Below, piece after piece: positions 58,263 through 64,000 of a DNA stretch of 64,000 nt. Each line of letters opens with the position of its first letter. The first letter of the stretch is position 1. Source of the DNA: Amoeboaphelidium protococcarum (taxonomy: Eukaryota; Aphelidiomycota; Aphelidea); assembly GCA_023515745.1 (NCBI GenBank), contig JALECJ010000257.1, positions 2,606,687-2,670,686 of the forward strand, given 5' to 3'. The notes under the pieces were generated by a model. It searched no databases and was not told the origin of the DNA. It saw only the letters and a list, made by a program, of their open reading frames with translations. A program made the position numbers and the translations under genes.

Positions 58263-60017
58263 TCAAAAGCGTTGACAAAGTTAAGCTTGCATAAAATAAA
58301 ATTGATATAAAATAACACCTATCAAAATATTTTTCTCAATTCTGAACGCAGGCACTGAAGTACTTGTATCATTTGGTTCTCTTTTAAGCAGGGCCTTAAA
58401 CTAGCTTATTGTAAATTGAAACAAAAGTCGTTCGCTACAAGGACTGGATCTTTCGCGCTACCGNGTGAATGTTCGACTAATCAAACTGTCATGAAACTTG
58501 ATACTCTCAGCGTCACTCTTTACATAATCCTGACTCAGATGTTCTTCCTTCAACTCAATCGAGGCTAACAGCTCAGCTTTCTAATGCAAAGAGATATAGT
58601 TTTAATGAGCAGCAGCGGGATCTTAAAATAGGCCAAATACTTGGATAGACTTTGGTGCATCGGATATATCGCCCTTGAGAGCAACTTCTTTAAAAATATG
58701 CTCCACGCTGAAAGAGACTGGCATAATCGGTTGCGATAACTGAATAGTAAGTTGACCTCTACCATTCACCATTCTCATCATCCAACACTTGCCGGCCTCA
58801 ATATCAGAAGACAGAGCAATATTGGGGCCGTGTAGATTCAGCCATGAATTGATCTAGGATTTGATACCTTCAGCTGATTAATGTTCAAATCCAAGCATTC
58901 TCTTTAACAGTGCCCACTTGGTCTTTGATAGTTGATACTCTTGCAGCAATCTATTATCAATAACAGTTTTCGATGTCAGTTCCTTCACAACTGATGCCCC
59001 ACCACTAAGTAGAGCATAGTCAGCAGTCTCCTTGACATCAAATATAGTTTACTTGGCCCTGATCTTCATCTCCAGCTCTTGCATTCTATCATTAAATAAT
59101 TTATTCACAGCCAAAGTTAGATATTTTAAAGGCACTGAGTCAGAATCTCTTTGAAATAGCTCAAGCTCATTAGACTCTTCCTCTTACGGTGATGGCATTT
59201 ACTCAGATGGAAACGCATAATCTTCATGCTGAATGTACTGGTCACCAGGTAGTCCATTAGTATCAGCAGAAGATGTCTAAGAGTGCGGCTCAAAACTTTC
59301 CAACTCACCAACGATAGAATTAACCAGATATCGAGCTAGGAACATTAAGGCAAGTATGGCCGCAGATAGAGCCAGAATTTGACCAACAACCTTGCCATAA
59401 TTGCGCAAAAACTATTAAGTGTAATTCACACCAGATTCCAACTTCTAAACCATTTACATTAGCTAATCTTGAGCTGCAACGAGCCATTTATCCAAAGTTG
59501 GTCGAACACTCTTATCAGATTTTAACGATAAACCTGAATGTTTCCCCTTTGTATTAGACGCTTGGCGAGATGAGTGAGATGCAGCAGATCCTTATGCATC
59601 GCCAAAATTCAGACGCAAGTTTGCAGAGCGTTGACTCCTGGCAGCAGGTGGAGCATCAGAAGAGCCACCACCTACAAAAGATTGCTTCAATCGTTTATGA
59701 ATCGCCTGTGGACCAGGAGACTGCAAAAACATCTCAACTCCCTACTTGAATGGGCTCATAATGGAATTCGCCAGGCCGGATTAGCCACCAGCACCACCAC
59801 CATCAGCATGATGCAACAGACGCAGCGAAGAAGAAGACGTACTGCTCTACTTGGGCGGCATAAATACATTGTCAGCATCATCGCGGCTCTTGTCAAATTC
59901 GGCAGACTCTTCAAATCCGAAATCCACCGTTGAATTGTACAGCTCAGTATTCAGAGGGGATGGCTTCACTGGAGTATGAGGATTAAAGCGCCCGCTTCTT
60001 CTCTTTCTAGTCTCCAT
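58263..60017 (-). CDS. SUN-domain (Sad1/UNC-84) inner nuclear membrane protein
   Basis: ATG 60017 opens a frame of 584 codons to TGA 58263. The disordered N-terminal 200 residues (nucleoplasmic) are followed by one TM segment (VVGQILALSAAILALMFLA, about residue 207), a linker with helical segments, and a SUN domain: LHGPNIALSSDIEAGKCWMM, GQLTIQLSQPIMPVSFSVEH, SDAPKSIQVFG. SUN proteins pair with KASH proteins to form the LINC bridge. A single N at 58464 lies at codon 518, and after it the expected SUN C-terminal strand (sNhG..yTclYR.rvhG) is missing, so the real 3' end is probably lost at a contig join and the last 65 residues may be spurious. Confidence 0.85.
58464..58464. other. Single ambiguous base at probable contig join
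   Basis: An isolated N inside the SUN gene. The protein stops matching the SUN fold directly after it, as expected if two unrelated ends were joined with a one-base gap. Confidence 0.7.
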
Positions 60018-60171
60018 CGTCTTATTAAAATGTTCGCTTTCAGATTATAAGTACTAGAAGTTGATCGCTCAGACGTAATACTAAAGCGATTCCGATAAAG
60101 TAATATTGATAATAGCTATACCAACAGATGAACGGATGGAGAGGAATCGGTGAGCAGTTCTTTGGAAAGTT

Positions 60172-60253
60172 NNNNNNNNNNNNNNNNNNNNNNNNNNNNN
60201 NNNNNNNNNNNNNNNNNNNNNNNNNNNNNNNNNNNNNNNNNNNNNNNNNNNNN
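60172..60253. other. Assembly gap of 82 N
   Basis: Sequence is missing here. The left flank is the region upstream of the SUN gene. The right flank is an exact duplicate of DNA found again at 62230. Confidence 0.99.
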
Positions 60254-61148
60254 ATAGTTTTATAGGTATGAATAAATTGCATTTAAATATCAAAATCTGC
60301 CTCTATCTCTTTATTATTTATGATAGATCGCAGCTATTAGCACTAGCAACTAAAATCAAAGCATAGCTTAGTAGCAACTGATACGTGAGTTATATCTCCG
60401 GCCAATCACTTTGTTGATCAATCACGAGACCCGTCGCCACCATCTGTCACGACAACTTGCAGCCGACAAAGTTGATCATTTCGCCCTTTCAAGTCCAACA
60501 GCCGCTGAATCGTTTTCTTCTTTCCCAAGCTCTGTTCACGCACTTCATTTCACTTTAATACAATCATCATTTTGGTAGCGATTGTATTGGATATTTAAAC
60601 ATTCACATTCCTCTGAATTATTTCTGTAAATTTTTGTCGTCATTCAGAGACCCTTTGGGCTTTATCTTTTTACAGCAAGTGAAAGGTTTTTGAAGTATTT
60701 ACGATAATAATTAGTCTGGGAATATTTTGTTTATCCTCGTAGTACATTTGGCTATATTGTAAAAGAGTTACGTTTACCTTAAAGATAAGAAATAGCTACT
60801 CTGTTTGATTAGTATGAATAGTTTGCGATAAATATAATTGATTGACTCGCCAAAGTAGTAGAAAGTACTGCCTCTATCATTTAGCGATATTCAGGCGACA
60901 CCTGCGAGGATGGAGCATCTCTGTAAGTACTCCTCCGCTGCCTCTCGTAAAGATAATAATCACCTCCATCTTCCTCATGCAGATGAATAGCAAAATTCTT
61001 ACCACGACGACAGCGGATGTGATGTCATGTCTAGTCAATCTCTCACTCCCGCTCCGTATCTACAGGCAAACTATACTGATGCAGAATCTGATGAGTCGGA
61101 TGGCGTTATGGATCATCGTATTAGTTCGTAGCAATGCGATGAGAGTCC
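60254..61148. repeat. 895-bp segment duplicated at 62230-63124
   Basis: By eye this segment is identical base for base to 62230-63124 (constant offset of 1976). It contains the spacer and the first about 110 codons of the cysteine dioxygenase gene (ATG 60814) and stops abruptly at the single N at 61149, where kinase-like sequence begins mid-gene. Perfect identity next to a gap and an N suggests an assembly artefact, not biology. Confidence 0.85.
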
Positions 61149-62198
61149 NAGGAGTGGTATGTTTATGTGCCGCTGATGTCTCATAAAAGCCTCTACATTT
61201 TGCGCGTAGATTTGCGTGACATTTATGGCAATGGCAAAATCATCATTTCTAGGTCTGTTCGTCTCTAAGGCGCGGAAATGGCCCGTTGGCTGACGGTCTG
61301 GATAACGTGGGCTATCGGAGTTTATGATCAGTTATTGAAACGTGCTACTTTATTAAATGAACCAGTTGCCTAGTATTGCTGGATTCCGCCTCATCTCTTA
61401 TGTCGTGAGTTCCCACAGGTGAACCCGTCTAAGTTGGTGGCTCGTCCATCATTCTACAATCCTATATATATTGAACTGGATGATGATAAGGATGGTGGTA
61501 TAACTGGACACGTTTATAAATTATATAGTACATGGACTGCGAATGCGACTCTTGTTGATTCTGAAATTGTTTTTGATAAGACGCTTTGTCAGGGCTGGAC
61601 ATAAAAGGGAAAAGTCTTGAAAATGCCTTACTATCACCGCGGCGATTTGTATCAAAATCCTCCTCTTGACTTTAAGAAGTTAGTGGACGTGGTACTGTAA
61701 ATTCTAAATATATTGATGCATCTTCAAGAGAAGCACCGACTCTGCCATTGCGACATTAGAGCCCCAAATATTTGCTGGTATTCTGAGAATTCTGTTACGT
61801 TAATTGATTATGATTTGGCTACTAGAATAGGCAACTCTCCGCCAAAGGACGAAGAAGCTCGTGATAATGCTCCGGAATAGGACATATACGTAAATCACGA
61901 TTTGTGGCTTCTTGGCGTTATGATACTCTAACTCACATCTGCGAACTTTACCTGGGGTATTATTACTGCGCATCGGGATGTATTAGTACCGCCGCAGGAA
62001 GACCAAGATCGGGAAATGGCGCCTATTGAACCATAGTTTCATCCTTTTGATTTTACTTAAATTTAGTGGAAGGAGACCTTTGTGCCGTATGTGAACCAAT
62101 TGCAAATCATAATTGAGAAATGCTTGTAGTTGCACAACTTTCGCTGGTAGTTGGATGAGTTGAAAACCCACCTGGAATCGTTGATGGAGAACATTTGA
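61149..62198 (+). CDS. Kinase-like protein, copy 2, 5' part missing
   Basis: The frame starts at the N at 61149 within a codon equal to the middle of copy 1 (EEWYVYVPLMSHKSLYIL) and runs 349 codons to TGA 62198. The two copies agree at most positions, including HCDIRAPNI and LIDYDLATR, but differ by many replacements (for example FTWRVITRHRDELV versus FTWGIITAHRDVLV), so this is a true paralogue and not an allele-perfect repeat. The missing 5' third should lie where the duplicated CDO segment was placed. The gene is probably intact in the organism. Confidence 0.7.
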
Positions 62199-62789
62199 TC
62201 ACTGGATTTTAATTGCATGTTATGAATCGATAGTTTTATAGGTATGAATAAATTGCATTTAAATATCAAAATCTGCCTCTATCTCTTTATTATTTATGAT
62301 AGATCGCAGCTATTAGCACTAGCAACTAAAATCAAAGCATAGCTTAGTAGCAACTGATACGTGAGTTATATCTCCGGCCAATCACTTTGTTGATCAATCA
62401 CGAGACCCGTCGCCACCATCTGTCACGACAACTTGCAGCCGACAAAGTTGATCATTTCGCCCTTTCAAGTCCAACAGCCGCTGAATCGTTTTCTTCTTTC
62501 CCAAGCTCTGTTCACGCACTTCATTTCACTTTAATACAATCATCATTTTGGTAGCGATTGTATTGGATATTTAAACATTCACATTCCTCTGAATTATTTC
62601 TGTAAATTTTTGTCGTCATTCAGAGACCCTTTGGGCTTTATCTTTTTACAGCAAGTGAAAGGTTTTTGAAGTATTTACGATAATAATTAGTCTGGGAATA
62701 TTTTGTTTATCCTCGTAGTACATTTGGCTATATTGTAAAAGAGTTACGTTTACCTTAAAGATAAGAAATAGCTACTCTGTTTGATTAGT
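62199..62789. other. Spacer between kinase-like copy 2 and CDO
   Basis: About 590 AT-rich bases. All but the first 31 bp are also present at 60254-60813. The first 90 bp resemble the 3' flank of kinase-like copy 1 at 57146. A CDO upstream exon could be present: the frame is open in front of ATG 62790. Confidence 0.45.
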
Positions 62790-64000
62790 ATGAATAGTTT
62801 GCGATAAATATAATTGATTGACTCGCCAAAGTAGTAGAAAGTACTGCCTCTATCATTTAGCGATATTCAGGCGACACCTGCGAGGATGGAGCATCTCTGT
62901 AAGTACTCCTCCGCTGCCTCTCGTAAAGATAATAATCACCTCCATCTTCCTCATGCAGATGAATAGCAAAATTCTTACCACGACGACAGCGGATGTGATG
63001 TCATGTCTAGTCAATCTCTCACTCCCGCTCCGTATCTACAGGCAAACTATACTGATGCAGAATCTGATGAGTCGGATGGCGTTATGGATCATCGTATTAG
63101 TTCGTAGCAATGCGATGAGAGTCCGACATAGAAGCTGCTTATGAATGATTAAAGTAATAATGCCTTTTAGGTTGATAGCGAGCTCAATGATGAAGCTGAT
63201 CGTCATTTATCTCCTGTAAATATTGGATTTGCTGTTGCTCACTCACCTCCCCGTCATTCTGCTGGTGCTTTTGATCATACTGCTGCCAGGAATGATAGCA
63301 TGTTATAAGGTAAGTAGGATGAGATTCCTACTCCGGCGACATTCAATGATCTTGTGATGATGATTAGGAATGAAATGAAATAATTTGGTCTGATGGACAT
63401 GGATGATGCGGATATTAGTAGGTTGCAGGCAATAATGTCCAAGTTTGACGCAAGTATGGTGAATGTTATCAATGACTGTGATACCGCTCAAGATGATAAT
63501 ATCAACAAAGAGCATCACTATAATGACTGGCGATAGTACGCCTTCTATGATCCATACAGATATACTAGGAATCTTGTCGACGATGGCAATGGCAAATACA
63601 ATCTTCTACTTCTCTGTTGGGGACCGCGTCAAGTTAGCCCTGTTCATGATCATAGTGGAAGTCATTGCCTGCTGAAAGTTATGAGCGGAGAATTGCAGGA
63701 AACCAGATATGACTGGCCGTAGGGACGTGTTATGCCGCCCGCTGGATTGTAAAAATCAATGTCGTAGAGCTTACTCTGTGGTGATATTGATAGTAATGGT
63801 TGCAATGGTAATGGTGGTGAGGATGACAGCGAGAGTTCTTTGTGCGCTAGTTCATTAAATGTAAAATCTCAGTTCACCATGAAGACTAATCAGGTGGCGT
63901 ATATGCATGACAAATTAGGTCTTCATCGCGTATCGAATCCTAATGAAGATTAGCCGGCTGTATCGCTTCATCTCTACTCACCACCAATCGAGATTTGCCG
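62790..64000 (+). CDS. CDO1: Cysteine dioxygenase, cut by right edge, with long N-terminal extension
   Basis: The C-terminal domain is an unmistakable cysteine dioxygenase: [70 protein letters not shown] and [10 protein letters not shown]. Iron ligands are the two His of HDH and the His of GLHRV. The Cys after HDHSGSH and the Tyr of LHLYSPP are the pair that forms the Cys-Tyr cofactor. The enzyme oxidises cysteine to cysteine sulphinate. From ATG 62790 about 240 residues precede the catalytic domain, a Ser/Asp/His-rich tract ([17 protein letters not shown]) with no known domain; ATG 62886 or 63003 are alternative starts. An Asn/Gly-rich insertion (about residues 325-350) interrupts the cupin. 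About 10 residues or more are missing at the edge. Confidence 0.9.

Noticed and set aside
60814-61148. A second, truncated cysteine dioxygenase gene
   Set aside because: The sequence is identical to 62790-63124 and is bounded by a gap and an N, so an assembly duplicate is far more likely than a pseudogene.

Overview
The window is eukaryotic nuclear DNA that reads correctly only with a non-standard genetic code. In every recognisable gene, in-frame TAA and TAG fall where glutamine is expected (examples: the carrier motif Q-PLDLVKTR at 5.5 kb, the Sac1, septin, eIF3a, ATG9 and SUN genes, and polyQ in the Eaf1-like gene), and every gene ends in TGA. Introns are few and short (48-79 nt, GT...TAG or GT...CAG). 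Intergenic spacers are commonly 50-400 bp and genes lie on both strands. The gene set (septin, ATG9, Eaf1-type HSA+SANT protein, Skd3-type CLPB, GATAD1-like protein) points to an opisthokont near the fungal/holozoan base. Together with UAR=Gln, an aphelid such as Amoeboaphelidium is my best guess. That is inference, not proof.

Layout. 0-7.8 kb: a short KDEL-tailed glucosidase II beta-like protein, an ARM-repeat/zinc protein, a three-exon ZSWIM7/Sws1 homologue, a Hem25/SLC25A38 glycine carrier, an RBR ubiquitin ligase and a small DUF4536-type protein. 8-14.6 kb: a PIG-O-type GPI ethanolamine phosphate transferase, a LOG-family phosphoribohydrolase, a GATAD1-like GATA/BAH-like protein and a five-exon membrane-anchored SDR. 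14.9-24.6 kb: an aspartate/glutamate carrier with an apparent frameshift, a stomatin-family protein, ATG9, a Tat-SF1/Cus2-like splicing factor, CLPB/Skd3 and NTAQ1.

24.9-38.1 kb is the most unusual part. It holds three tandem paralogues of a secreted, single-pass protein with an integrin-beta-like vWA (I) domain, a long Thr/Ser/Glu stalk, a TM helix and a short tail with tandem NPLY and NPLF motifs. The first two copies are near-identical and separated by 3.5 kb with only a tentative gene. The second and third are separated by a 1.3 kb spacer carrying a nested tandem repeat.

38.3-55 kb returns to compact housekeeping genes: prefoldin 5, an Eaf1-like protein, eIF3a, two tandem PP2C phosphatases with signal peptides, a MED4-like protein, SUB1/PC4, a septin, a DsbA-like protein, a Sac1 phosphatase and a protein tyrosine phosphatase. 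55-64 kb has a lineage-specific kinase-like gene and a partial second copy, a SUN-domain gene, and a cysteine dioxygenase running off the right edge. Assembly scars (single Ns at 58464 and 61149, an 82-N gap, and an 895-bp segment present twice) make the order of this last part unreliable.

Functional links are loose, as in most eukaryotic windows. There is an ER/secretory theme (glucosidase II beta, PIG-O, Sac1, secreted PP2Cs, vWA adhesins) and a mitochondrial theme (Hem25, AGC, CLPB, DUF4536). Gene models were made by eye. Starts and splice sites are the least certain parts.
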